A stretch of DNA of 64,000 nucleotides from Mermis nigrescens (GCA_036768485.1 JAVLUZ010000737.1:124001-188000), one strand, 5' to 3'; counted from the stretch's first letter, positions 42,390-55,700 are shown. Made by a program: numbers and translations. Notes: generated by a model not told the origin, from the letters alone.

Positions 42390-44536
42390 TGTAACGTCGT
42401 GGTTGGGTTGGGTGTCCGTTTATTATTTAACGTTACGGTTTAATTATAAAGAGCGCACTTAAGGTTACTTAAGTGGTTTAGTGAAATTGATGGCCAGGTG
42501 CGCTGCCTAGTCCGAGTGCGCTGCAAGGTCCGAGTGTGCTTCCCTAGTCGAGTGCGCTGACAGGGCCAAGTGCGCTGCCAAATAAACAGCATGTAGTTAC
42601 GCAAGAATGTAAGTAGGTACATCTGTACAATTATGCTTTTTCCTACCGCTTTGTGTCTGAGAAGGTACGATTGATCAAAGTGGAATTCATAAGCGTTTTT
42701 GGGGAGATTTTAAGGAAAATCAATACCCCAAAATGGCTAAGTGATTCCAGCAAAAAAAGGATTTTTTTAGACCGACACACCAGAATTCCCAAGCTTTACA
42801 TACATAGTAATACCTTATTTTAGGCAACCTCTTAGCAGATGTACTATGGGTACATATGTATTGTAACTTATTGTTAGTAAGAAATATGTTCTTAGATGTT
42901 ATTCCAATGCTGCATTTAGCTTAGATATCTATTATCCTTTTCCGTCAACACTTTTCGTTTTAGAATTTGTGCACATAGATAAGTAGGTATGTACATGCAG
43001 ATAAATGTACGCAACTATTATTCGTGCTAACGAGTGATTCTTGTGCATAAGTGACACAAAACATTCACTTAACCGTTAACTCGTGGGAAAATTAATTAAA
43101 AAACACGTAATACTTGCTCTCAATTCTATATTTAACGCTACTCGACTTTTCTTTCCTATGAGAAAATTTCCTGGGAAAAATGTGGCAAAATTAAGGCAAA
43201 AAGTGGATTAAAATTGAAAACTTTCTTCAAAAGTACCAGAAATTGATATAAACTCTATATTGGCGTTTATATCAGTTTTTGAGGCCATTTTAGCCCAAAA
43301 AAGCTCAATATTTGATTTCCGCCGTGCTGAGCATCTATTCATATGGTTCCGACTGTCAAGAAACCATTCCCATCCACAGCAGCCCAGAATTCAAATTTTA
43401 ATTTTTTTACTGTTTTTATTTTGATATGGTGAATGGGAATGAGAAGAGTCAAAAGATGTGTCTTACGTTTTAACGTTAGCTTTCAACCATTTTTTCTTTT
43501 AACAATATTTTTGGGACTTTGTCGTTCTATGAGTTTTTAAGAGACATCGATGTTCTAAATGGATGTTGATTGCTAGCTACATAGATGGAACAGGCTATCA
43601 CAATTATTACTTCTCAACAAAATGAAGCAATTCGGCTTGCTGTTTGAAGATTTTTTTACTCTCTTTAAAGTTCAAATTAAATTATTCTTACAAATGCAAA
43701 ATATTAACAGATTTGAGATCAATAGTGCCTCTATGCAGCAGAACAAAAGTGTAGTATTTTAGCTTGAGATGCATCGCATTTATTTGGAGGTAGCCGAAGA
43801 TTTTTGAGCTAAAATTGCCTTGGAATTATCTTAAACCACTAAATAGCGTAAATACTAAGTAATGATTCGTAGTTGATTTCAATCACTTTTTAAGGAAGTT
43901 GTTGTTTTTTCGGTTTCTGACCTTAATTTTGCAACAAAAAAACACTTCCTAATTGCGTTCAGGTACATAAGTACTGTTTACATAAGTAGTCTACTGGAGA
44001 AACATTGTTTTTTAGTAATCAGCGGAAATAATTCGCACGCAAAGCGGTAATATCTGTCTGGCACGCACTCGGCCTCATCAGCGCACTCGACTATGGCAGC
44101 TCACCTGACCTCAACAGCGCTCTCGGACTTGGCAGCGCACTCGAACTAGGCAGCGCACTCGGCACCATAGGTGGGCAGCACCAAAATTCTGGGGGGGGAA
44201 ATTTTCGAAGGTCAAAAAATGGTCTTAAAAGTGGTCGTATGGCAAAAAACACCATTTATCGACGTTTCTCATCGAGCAGTATCCAATGGCATCAAAAAAT
44301 CGCTAAAAAAGCAAAAAAAAATTTCAAAATTTGAATTCTGGGGGTATTTTGATTTCTGGGGGGTGTATTTCAGCTTCTGGGGCAGGGTGCATACCCCTCA
44401 AACCCCCACGCCCTTGTGTGCTCGGCACCGACCCGTTTAGTGACGCTGGTATTGCTTCAGCGCGCATCCGACTAGACTATTTCGGACTGATCCCTTTACT
44501 AGTTATAAGTAACGTGTGCTTATATAGAAGGTTACA
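42390..44536 (-). repeat. Probable LTR region with inverted arrays of an 18-bp-type repeat
   Basis: Read on the minus strand, the left part starts TGTAACCTTCTATATAAGC (44536), which could be an LTR start with a TATA-like box. The right part ends AAATAATAAACGGACACC ... CGTTACA (42390), a polyadenylation-like and LTR end. Between them, arrays of CGAGTGCGCTGCC units occur at 42495-42585 and, in the opposite orientation, at about 44060-44165. The 1.5-kb spacer (42590-44050) is unremarkable, with an F2-like fragment at 43150-43345. The LTR was probably enlarged by insertions. Confidence 0.45.
44166..44420 (+). mobile_element. F1 MITE, TSD CTCGGCAC
   Basis: A 255-bp copy runs from CATAGGTGGGCAGC to CGCCCTTGTGTG, exact duplication CTCGGCAC at 44158-44165 and 44421-44428. 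It sits in the repeat array of the LTR-like region. Confidence 0.92.
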
Positions 44537-44789
44537 CATGCAAATTAACTAAAAAGGTTAAAGTAAATACTAGATGGAACACGAGCGCACGTAAATAATC
44601 TCGTAGTTGCCAATGGCCACAATATGCATTATATATTTTTAGTCCCGATTGGGGCTTGTTTAAGATCTTTCTTTTTGAGTTCTACTGATCATGCATTGGC
44701 AGTGCATTAATTCCGGACGTCTGATAAGTTCTAAAAATTTTCGAAGGAAAAAACCCTAAAAAATTTATAGTAGTGGCAAAACCGCTATT

Positions 44790-45035
44790 TTTCGGGTATG
44801 TACCTCCCCAAAAGGCCGAATACCCCCAGAGACCAAAATACGCCCGCTCCCCCTAGAATTCAATTTTTTTAATTTTTTTGTTTTTTCGCAATTTTTTGAT
44901 GCCAATGGACAGTGCTCGATGAGAAACTTTGGCAAATGGTGTTTTTTCGCCATACCACCATTTTAAAGACGATTTTTTGACCTTTGAAAAATCCTGCAAC
45001 CTCCCCAAGAAAACTTTTAGTGCTGCCCACGTATG
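44790..45035 (-). mobile_element. F1 MITE, left end lost
   Basis: The body and right end (TGCTGCCCACGTATG) are present. The GCCC-type left terminus is replaced by unrelated sequence near 44790. No target duplication. 45036-46410, between this and copy B, has no recognisable gene. It is the presumed upstream region of copy B. Confidence 0.65.
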
Positions 45036-46410
45036 GTCCAGACCGCCACACCGATTGTGGTTCTACTGATCCAAATCAAACATTTTTATATTTTTATATT
45101 TTTAAGCACTACAGTTCTCTCATTAATATTAAATGAACTAATTATAATTGAATTTTGGCATTTGGAAAAGCCTAGACAATTTAACAAAAGCACGAGGAGA
45201 AGGGCCACAATTAGCATTTTAAGCAGGATTTATCAACTTTTTTATTGAAAATTTTATCGCTTTCTACTGTGAATTTTTCTTGTCTCCAAGTTTAATTTTG
45301 GTGCGTTCTTTTAGCAAGTAGTATCTTCCTATAACGTAGTGCACTTAAAGTGTTTGCGTGTCCTAACCAGGCTTGGAGGAAACCGAAATTTTAGGATTCT
45401 AAAATTGTCAACGGTCAGAAAAGAGTAAAAAATTGACATGATATACACAAAGATAAGCTTTTCGCACGTTCCTCATTGATCCACTGACACCGACGAATTG
45501 CGAGAATAATATATTAATAAAAATGAATTTAGGGGTCTAGTGAATTTTGCTGAGATCTTCGATTTTTCAGACCCTACCTAGACCCGCAGAATTCAGGGTG
45601 AAGGAAACGACTTTTTAGTACCATGCAAATGTAAGCTGCCCTGTAGGTAATAATAAAAATTTTGGCCATTAGCACGACGTGCTAATGGATACGAAGACCT
45701 ATTTGGGCAAAAAAGTATAGTAATTTTAATGTTGTTTAACGTATTTTTCAGCGAAAATCCGATAAATGTTTAGACGATTCGCGCCTAGTGACGTACTTAC
45801 TGTTCATTTAGCCTCAAGCGCGCGATTTAAACACTACATAATAAAGCTAGGTATGTAAAAGATTATGCATTCCTTCCATCTGTTTGTTCAAAGATTTCTA
45901 TCATAATTACTTTGTGACAATTTTGCTCTGTTTTCTGTTGCTTGAAAACAAAATTAGCTTCTTTGTGTTCGATGATTATTCAATTGAAAAGCAGTGGCGT
46001 CTGCTGACAGTAAATTATGACAACCGCATTATCATTTCTGATGTATACAAAGGTGTCCGCTAACTCAGTTCATTGAGCTCTACGAAGCCAATAACTGTGA
46101 TATAGCATAAATTTCTTAATTACTTAAATCTAGCAAAAACATTGATCTGCCGAATATCATGGCATTCTCAAGCAGCTATATTAAGAAGGAAAAGGACGTG
46201 CATTACTTGCAGGCAAAAAACTAGCGTGCTGCTGTAAGCCATCCCGCGCTAATAGAAAAAACTTTCATTGGCACCAGTGCTAATGGGGGTCGTGCAAAAA
46301 AACGCTGGTAAAGAATCAACTTAAGATTTGGACAATCTGGACTATCTTCTATTCTTTTCGTGCTGTTTGTGCGTCTATTGAAATCTTGAAGCTTTTAGAA
46401 GAAGGAATAA

Positions 46411-46714
46411 ATGGGAGTTCGCGGATTGGCCAGATTTTTGTGCCGCGAAAATTCGCACTTGTTTCGAGAAATCAATCTCAATAGTTCGTACTTGATAGTC
46501 GATGGCCTGAACGTAGCTATTGATATCAAAGAAACAGCCGAACTTAACGATTTCTACGGCGGTTCTTACAGCGAGTATCGAGACGTGGCTGGGCTATTTT
46601 TTAAGTGTTTAAGGAATTGTGACGTTCGTCCGATCATAGTTTTCGAAAATTCTTTCAATCGACTCGGTTGGGAATGCGTTACAACGGGTAGACACGAAGT
46701 TAAAATTTCAAGAG
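46411..46714 (+). CDS. ASTE1: ASTE1 copy B, exon 1
   Basis: The ATG at 46411 opens MGVRGLARFL. The exon is 101 codons plus 1 nt and ends at AGAG|GTACGG. FYGGSYSEYRDVAGLFFKCL and VRPIIVFENSFNR are strongly similar to copy A exon 1. As in A, the second metal-ligand Asp is Glu (VFEN). About 130 bp past the donor the sequence turns into a Helitron-like, minisatellite-bearing insert. Confidence 0.85.
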
Positions 46715-49700
46715 GTACGGAAATCACGTTGTAATAATTCTGTAGTCAATTCGACATTCTTAATATTTTAAAAAATAATAAATCAATAGAAATTTAGAAC
46801 AAAAAAAATAAAAATATAAAAAAAATATTTAATACTTTATAAAAAAAATATTTAATCTACTACATATTTTTGAAAGTTTGTTTGTTTGTATGTATGTTTG
46901 TGCCGGGTTGGCTCCGGTCCAATGAAATTTCGTGGGCTGATATTTTGGGCCGAGGTCGGTCCAATGGGGAAGGAGCCGTAGCGATCTTGAAATTTCGACA
47001 AACGCACCCATTGGCCCTGGGCAGGGAGGGAGCAGGGTTTGGCCCCTGTGCTATAAGCCTCCACGATTTCGGGAGATGGCCGATTTTTTGCTATTTTTTT
47101 CAAAAATTAGTTTATACTGTTTGTATAGGGATACCCCGGCCAAGAGGAGCATGCCTGGCGACACTATGTACATTGTTATATGTTATAGCATTGGTCGGCA
47201 CTGTGAAACATCAAAATACGGGTTTAACCAAATGATGCTATAACATAGGCAATTTTGTAAGATAGGCATGGTATGAGATACTATGTGCAACAAGATAAGC
47301 AATGCTACAAGATAGGACGTGATATAAGATACTCTGTGCTACAGGATAGGCAATACTATAAGATAGGACGTGATATAAGACACCCCGTGCTACAAGATAG
47401 GCAATGCTATAAGATAGAACGTTATAAAAGATACCCCGTGCTACAAGATAGGCAATGCTATAAGATAGGAAGTGATATAAGATACCCCGAGCTGCAAGAT
47501 AGGCAATGTTATAAGATAGTATGGGATATAAGATACCCTGTGCTACGAGATAGGCAATGCTATAAGATAGGTTTGGTATAGATACCCTGTCTGTGCCATA
47601 ACCTGCAGTGATATAAGATAGGAGATACCATCACGTGATATATGACACCCTTTGCTACAACAAACAAAAAATTTTTAAAACATCAAAAATATTGTTTGAC
47701 CGAAAAAATTTTTCAAAACATCCTAAAACATCAAAAATATGGTTTGACGAAAAAAATTTTCCAAAACATCCCAAAACATCAAAAATATGGGTTTGATTAA
47801 AAAAATTTTCCAAAACATCCTGAAACATCAAAAATATGGTTTGACGAAAAAAATTTTCCAAAACATCCCAAAACATCAACAATATGGGTTTTATTAAAAA
47901 AATTTCCAGAACACCCCAGAACATCAAAAATATGATTATGGCTAAACAATTTTCAAAACCATTCTGTAACGTCAAAAATATGGATTTGATAAAAAAAATG
48001 GTTGACAAAAGACATTTTAAAAAAATCCAAAAAATAAGATATGGTTTGTACCAACAATTTTTTTAGAAATATCCCAAAAACATCAAAAGTCTTGAAAAAT
48101 AAAAAATACAAGAGACATATTAATTCCATATAGCTATCAGGCCTAAGTTCAGCCCGGGCAACGCCGGGCAGCTCAACTAGTACTTTATAAAAAACATGCC
48201 ATAATGACTAAATCGATTGTTAAAATTTTTTGTACTGTGGGGTTAAAAGCGGATCTTAAATATCCAAAACCGTGACTGCTCAACAACACGATATGTGACC
48301 AGACATGCACTTGGTAGGTAAAGAGGGGTCTGCAGACCTCCACAGGTCCAAGACGGGAAATTTTTATGAAAACTTACAGCTCAAAATGGATGGATTCTTT
48401 CAATTTTTGGCTTCTGTTAAAAAGGACGAAAGACTAGAAGCAATTTTTAACGCTCAACCTTTCGAAGTAAGAGGGCGGCCGATCTCAGGTTGCTGTCATA
48501 GATGCACACATACGTGGGCAGCAAGAAAATTCTGGGGGGGGGTGCAAGATTTTTTTGAAGGTCAAAAAATGGCCTTAAAAATGGTGGTAGGGCGATAAAA
48601 ACACCATTTTTCGACGTTTCTCATCAAGCACTATCCATTGGCATCAAAACATTGCGAAAAAACCGAAAAAAATTTTCAAAGATTGAATTCTGGGGGGGTA
48701 TTTTGATTTCTGGGGGGTATTTTGGTTTCTGGGGGGGTGCATACCCCAAACCCCCACGCCCAGGTGTGGATGCACAGTGTGGCCAGTCTACAGATGCCGG
48801 TCGGTCTGGTACTCAGATAGTGAGCATTTTGGGCCAAAATTACCTCGAAAACTGGTGTCAATGCGAAAATAGCATAAAAACTGTTATTCCACAGTGGTCA
48901 ATTTCGATCACTTCTAACGAAAACTTACAAGTGTCATTCATTTCCGGTGTTCACTTTGCTTCATTTTCCTTCATCTCTATTCCGAACCCCTTAACCCCCA
49001 CGTGCATTTCTGATCAGGATTTCCCACTCGTTTAGCCATGATGAGCAGGCATTCCTTGAGAAGTAATTTTTTTAACGCATTCGATTCCTCTCTCTTATTA
49101 ACGTCGGTTTAACATAAAAATTGGTTTAAAATTGACTTAACTCGTGTTAGATTAGTTTTATTTTGTATGGGCCTCTTTGTACTGTGCAAAAAAGCTCATG
49201 TTAATTTTTTTGCACGTGCATGCACAGAATCTTCTTTGTATTGTGCAAAAAAACATTGTAAGGGCGTCATCTCTCGATGTGTCTTTTCTCTCAACTTAGA
49301 TCTCACGAACCTTTCTGCATTTTATAAAGTTACGTGATTACATATGCCTTTTTGAGCGATATCTAACTGAGATGGATTGAATCTTTTTTTGTCAAATTTA
49401 GTGCCTCCTTCTACCAAGAATAGGTCAAATGAAATGTCCGGCTATCCGGCTTTACATTTGGCGAAAGTATTCGCGCACATAGCCGCCGAATTTCAAGTCG
49501 AAACGCATTACTGCGTCAACGAATACCACGGACATATCGTTCATTTGGCCAACGAAAAATGTTGTCCAGTATTGTCTAGAAATAGTGTTTTTTTCTTATT
49601 GGATCTCAAATTCGGCTTCATCTACTACGATTCGTTCGATCCGTGCCTCAAATCGATAATTTGTGGATCGCGCAACCGCGTCTGGTTGGAAAATTCGTCA

Positions 49701-52700
49701 ATGCATCCCTTCACTGCAAAACTGTTCATTTTGGGGAATTTTCTGCACTACTTTACATCTTATTCCAAATTGGGCTTGCAGTATTTCGCGGTCTTGTTTG
49801 ACACAGATTACTTTCCCTCGGAACTTCGCGATATCATTGGTAAGTGGCCTTTGAAGTGATTAAGCACATACAAAAACTCAGTACTTAGAGCTATATTCTG
49901 GATTCGACAAAACGGTGGTGTACCTATACATGTAACGGTTCGAAATTTAGCGTTGGGGTCCGCGTCCATTTTTGCCATTCTCAGAGGGGCGACCTCCAAT
50001 TTTCGGCCAAAAATTGCAAAAGATGCAATAAAAAATGACCAAAAGACAACAGATTTTCCCCAAAAATGGTGGAACCGGGGTAAAAAATTTTCTGATTTTG
50101 GGGATGGAGCGGGGAAGGAGGCCGAGTTTTGGTTGGGGATCTTCAAACCACCTCCTGTTATTTGTATGGGATTACCCGAGATGATTTGTTTCATACTCGG
50201 GATGTTGGATAAGAAAGCTATGTGGCGAAAACCGCATTTTCTGCATCATAGAATTCTAATTTTGCGAGAGAAAAATATCTTCTGCCTCATTAGTCTTCGA
50301 AAATTGTTGTCTTTCTGCCGCGCTTGAGAAAAAAAAGGTCGAAAATTTGATGATTTTCTCAGCCGACAGATGCACTTTTTCTATTTTCCGTACTTTTCAA
50401 AAAAAATTTTCGGTCTAATGGAAGACGACGCCAACAACCCCGTAAAGTACGATCTTACTATCTCCTTTTTGCTATAACTGTTCATTTTGTAATTAAAGAT
50501 TAAACTAGATAATAATTCAAATTGAAAATCAAAAATACAAAAATATTTAAATGTCGAGCGCTTCGGTTACAACCTCACGTGGGCATGTTTGGGGGAGAGG
50601 GGTTTGAGGGAGTTTGCACCCCCTAGGAGGCCGAATACCCCCGCAAAACCAAAATTCCCCACCACAGAGTTCAATTATTAAAACTTTTTTATGTTTTTTC
50701 GCGATTTTTTGATGCTAATGGATAGTGCTCGATGAGAAACGTTGAAAAATGGTGTTTCTTCGCCAAACCACAATTTTAAGACCATTTTTTGACCTTTGAA
50801 AAATCTTGCACCCCCTATCTACGAATTTTTTCTGCCCACCAGAGGTGCACCGGTGTCACTTTGTGCCAATATAAGGCTATCTTTTGTGTGTAAAAATTTT
50901 TATAAGGCGGCATGTGTGACACTAATGCAGATCCACGTAAGACACATCCCGCAATATTTGCCCGTAGCAATCTGGTGCAAAGCGTCAAAAATTGATAATT
51001 TAAGCTATAAGATCAATAAAAGCACACAAAACTGTTGATTTTCAAAGTTTTATCGTAAAATAGAAAATTGTGATCAGCCGCCTTTTTAGGGGTCAGCATC
51101 GGTAGCCAGTCTTCGGGAGTCACAGGCCACTAATTTCTCCCAACAAGGAAATATGCTTGCATGCGCAGCAGTATTTTTTGGTTTCAGCTGTTCACAAATA
51201 ACAGTGTCTACTAAAGTATTCATAGCAAATCAATCTAGAATTTCGTTTTTAGGACTAAAATGGATAATTTCTGTTATGTCGAGTCGCTAAATTCCTGCTT
51301 TGATTAGGAATATTTTTGATGGGCTCAAATGATGAACCAAACGTCTACGAGAAAGATAATATTAACATTAGTTACGCATAACGGGCATGAATGTTGTAAT
51401 TTATTTATCCCATAAATTCAATCATGGAATAAAAATTTAAGTCGTTGGAGATACACTTGAGATTATTCGCTCAAATCTACTTATGCGTTTACTAATTAGC
51501 ACCGGCACTTTTTCTAATGTACTTGTATGATGAGTTCTTTTGGTGGTGGGATGTGTAAAATAGATTTAAGAAATTTGAAAATCAGCACAAAAATCTTTTA
51601 AAAGCATGACACCTTTTGTTTTATTTTTACTACGACGGGGCGGTTTCTGAATGAGGGCGCTTACAAAGGGTCTAAACTTTAGCCCAGAGCCCAGCTAGCC
51701 CCGGGGCTATGTTAGCCCTTGGGCTAACTTAGCCCCCGTTTCTGAATGGAAGTTAGCCATGAGGCTAGCTAGCCACCCAGGGCTAACTTTAATTTGAGTA
51801 ATTGTAAGGAACGAGGTTTATAAAAAGCAAAGGTTTTGCTCGTACTTACTGAACTGCTCGGAAAAATGAGCGTTTTTGTCCTCTCTCAGCTGTTTAACAC
51901 AGAACATGGCTACTGTATTCTCTAAAAATAACCTAGTCCTGTTTTTTCAATATTGTTCCACCCCTTGTGTCTTAAGTCATTTGACAATAGCAAAAATGAA
52001 CTTCCACAAAAAATTCGGTGTGACAGATATGGTTAGTTCAATTAATTGTGTGCAGGGAAACCCATATCTGTGAGGAAAATTATCTAGTTAGTAAATTGTT
52101 AAAAATTTTACTGAACTTATTCTTACTGAATCCGAAATTAGTATCTAAAAATTCATCATAAACCACACAATAAGAAAGATAGCCTAAGTCAACACTAGGA
52201 CCTGATTTTAGGGGGGATAACTTTAAATAGTTAGCCCCGAAAAAGTTAGCCCCCTCATTGAGAAACACGGCTAAAAATCAACAGAAATTTAGTCCTTTTA
52301 GCCCCAAGCTAGTTAGACCCTTGATTCAGAAACTGGGACTGCAATAGTTAGCCTAATAATATCTTTTGACTTAGCCCCAGGGCTATCTTAGCGCCCTCAT
52401 TTAGAAACTGGCCCCAGCATTAGGATACGAATTCACTGCCGCTCGATAAAGAATAAAATTTATGCCTTTGGTGCCCTAACTGGTTGCCTACCAGGCTTAT
52501 AATGTTTCAGCTATGTTTACGCATGATTATTAAGAACTTTTAGACCAGAAAGGAAAAAGAAAAATATTCAGTTCAACCTCACATCAATTTGTGCACATTT
52601 AGTTTCATAGTTGACATTACACCGTATAATTCCTAATATTTTTACTATATACACTTTAACAGTTAAAAGTTCCGCTTCTAAAAAGTAAATTTCGGCTTTT

Positions 52701-55700
52701 ACCGCTTCCCATCGTCGAATTGAAACTAGGGCTTCAGTTCCGATGCTGTTGCTGACTTTTTACTTACTAATGACAAAATTTGTTGTACGTTCAAATCGGT
52801 GCACGGAAAATTTTTCTTTAAAAATGCGTTTTGGTATTGTGTCAGAAATACATTGTAAACGAAGCTAGCGAAGTGCAACGATCAGAATAGGTATAATTAC
52901 GAAGTTCTTACACTCTATGCAAAAGTGATCGAGGATAGAATGTTCCACGGAAGTGTTGCCATATGCAACCGAAATTATGAACCAAAAATCGAAATTATGC
53001 ACCAATTCCGCAGATAATATAAAATCTCTCTATTGTCAAGGTCATTTTCAATTAAAATAATCCAACAGATTATGAGTTCATTTCTAGCCAGCTTTTTCTC
53101 GTCGTTTCTATGAAGCGAATTTTTTTTCATGCGAAGAATTTTCGCGCAGCATGGGGATTCTGGAGGATTTAAAAGTGCCTATTTGGGCTTATAAATGATT
53201 AATACACGTCAAGAACATCACTTTCCGGCGTTTCTGACGATGCTCTGACTTTTTAGAGCGTAAGAACATAATTAAATCTCGAAAAAACATCAGAAAATCC
53301 TTACAAATTTAACAATGACGCTTCTGAGCAGACAGAGAGATAACAATAAATCAGAACTTTTGGACCTTTTTCTAGAAGATTCCCACCGTTTTTCTGTGTA
53401 ATTAATAATTTTTTTTTCAATTTCTCTAAATACAATGCTTGAAAACGATTATTTACAAAGTCGATTTTAAACATTAAATATAAGTTTAAACTGAATAAAT
53501 CACTCGTATTTTAAACGTGTGTTTATATTAACTTTCGAATAAAGAATGAAACTTCTGGGGCCAGTTTCACAATGCGTACTTTAGCGCTAAAGTCGACTTT
53601 GGAAGGCAAAGTCGACTTTTCCAGACTCGACTTTGAGTTTTTCGGTTTCACAGAGCGTAATTCAGTCTCAAAGTCGACTTTGCATCTGCAGTCGACTTTA
53701 AAAAACGACGTTTTTCAAAGACAGGTCGCACCGCTCTTTGGAACCAAAGTCAGACTTTATTTCGCATGTTTTTGATGATCACCTTACTGCAAAGATAAAA
53801 TTTATTGATAAATACATTTTCTTAGTCACTTTATTGGAGATTATAGATGCACACAGATAGATACCAACTAATCTTGTGTGTATCTCTTAGTGTTTTTGTT
53901 AGCCTATCAGCAAATTTGTTGCGCTTTCGCTATTTATTACGCAATTAACTTTGGTGAATGATAGTGAGAAGTAATGGAAGTCGATTCAAAAATTTCGGGA
54001 CAGGGTTTGTCGGCCATTTCTATTTTTTTGGCCAAAAATGTCATAAAAACTCTTAAAAATGGCTTAAAACAATTTTTTGCCCAAAACTGAGGAAAAAAGG
54101 AAATTTTAGTCATTGCTTACCGGCACTGATTGGAGGATCCCTAATTTCCTCCTTATTAAATTTATGATCCTGCTGCACATGCGGCATGTTCCTATAGGTT
54201 AGGTGCGTAATGTTTTACGACGATTCTTCAATGTGATAAATAATACTTTTACAATCATTGTTCCAAGGTAAGAGTTCAATCAACGTTCAAGACATATGCG
54301 ATCCGGAAGAATCATTTAAAAAGATTAATTCCTAGGTGACTCGACGTGTCTTCGATTTAGATCGAGGACACGTCTAAGTTAGAGCATTTGCATAAAATAT
54401 TTGCCGAAATTACGAAGTACAAAATATTATCCAATTTTTTACTCATTATTTCTGCAAGAAAAACTCCTAGGTATACTGATATATTGAATGCCAAGTTCTC
54501 AACTTTTATCATAAACTTTGCACTTATTTAAATACGTAAGTTAATCAACTTTAACTCATTCAGGCAAACTATGACGTAAAGCTATCAACCTACATAAAAG
54601 GCTTGAGCTAAAAAACATATAAAGTAGACGTATATCGTTTGCACTGTTAAAGGCAACTTTGGAAGCTCCAAAGTTGACTTACGAAAAGTCAAAGTCAAAG
54701 CTCGTGTTGTGAAACCCGTTTTCAAAGTCGACTTTTCTAAGATGACTTTTGCGAGAAAAGTAGGCTTTATGCGGCTAAATTCGACTTTGCCAAGGCGCTA
54801 TTGTGAAACTGGCCCCATGGGGCCGGTTTCACAATTTTGGCGCTAAAGTTGACTTTGGAAGGCAAAGTCGACTTTTCCAGTCTGGGGCCGGTTTCACTAT
54901 GGCGTACTTTGGCAAAGTCGACTTTGGTCGCTCAAATCCGACTTCTCTCACATTAGTCGACTTTGAAAAGTCAACTTGAAAAATGGGTTCTTCACAACTC
55001 TAGCTTCGACTTGACTTTTCCGAGTCAACTTTGAAGCTTTCAAAGTTGCCTTTGACAGTTCAAACGATATACGTCTACTTTATAAGTTTTTTTACCTCAA
55101 CTTTTTTATGTAGGTTAATAGCTTGGTATTGGTGTAGTATGTCACCCTATTTAGAAACTGATCGCCCGTGTATATTACAAAAAGGGTCGTTTACGAAGCT
55201 CTAAGGTCAACAAGGAAACCGGGTGGTTTATGAAGCTGGTCTCGACTTAATCCTCAGAATGAAAAAATGAGAAGGTTTCTACGGAAAAACAGACAAAATT
55301 TAGGTTAAAAACGGGTGAAAAATCAAACTTTTAGCCGAAAGTGCTTTAAGTTGACCATAAACAATAGATTAACGTAGTTTTTACGCGATTTTAGCAGTTA
55401 TATGAGATTTTGATGTCATTTTGGCTCCGAAAAAGCTCACCCCCAAATCTACACGTCGTGCATTTATCGTTGGAACCTGACATGCACATGGGGTCTGCTG
55501 GATTTAAGACATTGGGATTCTGCTGCCCCCAGCAGACATTCGAGAAGAGAAAGGATTGCGAATTTTGTGAGGAAAAACAAGCAAAGTTAAGGCTATAAAC
55601 ATGAAAATCATTTTTTCAACATTTATACCAGTTTTTAACGTCATTTAGGCCCCAGAAAAGCTCAATTTTTTACCATTTGAGATCGGCCATGCTGTGCATG

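Larger units (their letters stand above)
39138..42390 (-). mobile_element. Ty3/gypsy-like retrotransposon remnant (gag, protease, start of RT)
   Basis: On the minus strand, after a presumed LTR edge and a primer-binding-like TTGGTGACCCGTGATCG at 42390-42373, several broken frames follow. A Gag-like part spans 41912-40900 (NFEHFALCYDMNENEMLKAF; VQEFYDELWHLASIANPG; FIAGLNPEIRKF). A zinc-knuckle variant CNFHKTSGHWTNDC is near 40660. A retropepsin-like part is at about 40020-39613 (CDSGSQCTLVSKNLMSD, later FIIGSDRLGN). A linker with TVIGHAEPVESI and the pre-RT motif HLIQHEISTGSAEPIAKK follow. RT itself is missing. At least three frameshifts and stops show it is defective. Confidence 0.8.
46847..48180 (+). 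mobile_element. Helitron/Helentron-like insert with two minisatellites (tentative)
   Basis: The left part has TTTGTTTGTTTGTATGTATG TTTGTGCCGGGTT, and the right part ends with the hairpin-forming GCCCGGGCAACGCCGGGC then AGCTCAACTAG. These resemble ends of insect non-autonomous Helentrons as I remember them. It encloses tandem arrays at about 47270-47590 and 47660-48070. The 14-bp TACTTTATAAAAAA occurs on both sides (46833-46846, 48181-48194), which is unusual for a Helitron and might point to another mechanism. It lies in intron 1 of copy B. Confidence 0.45.

Noticed and set aside
47273..47581. 102-codon frame with a 17-residue repeat (YPVLQDRQCYKIG)
   Set aside because: The DNA period (51 bp) is a multiple of three, which keeps the frame open without selection. 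The protein has no family resemblance.
48305..48598. 97-codon frame in intron 1 of copy B
   Set aside because: The first about 65 codons match nothing I recognise and the end runs into F1. Without transcript evidence I do not call it a gene.
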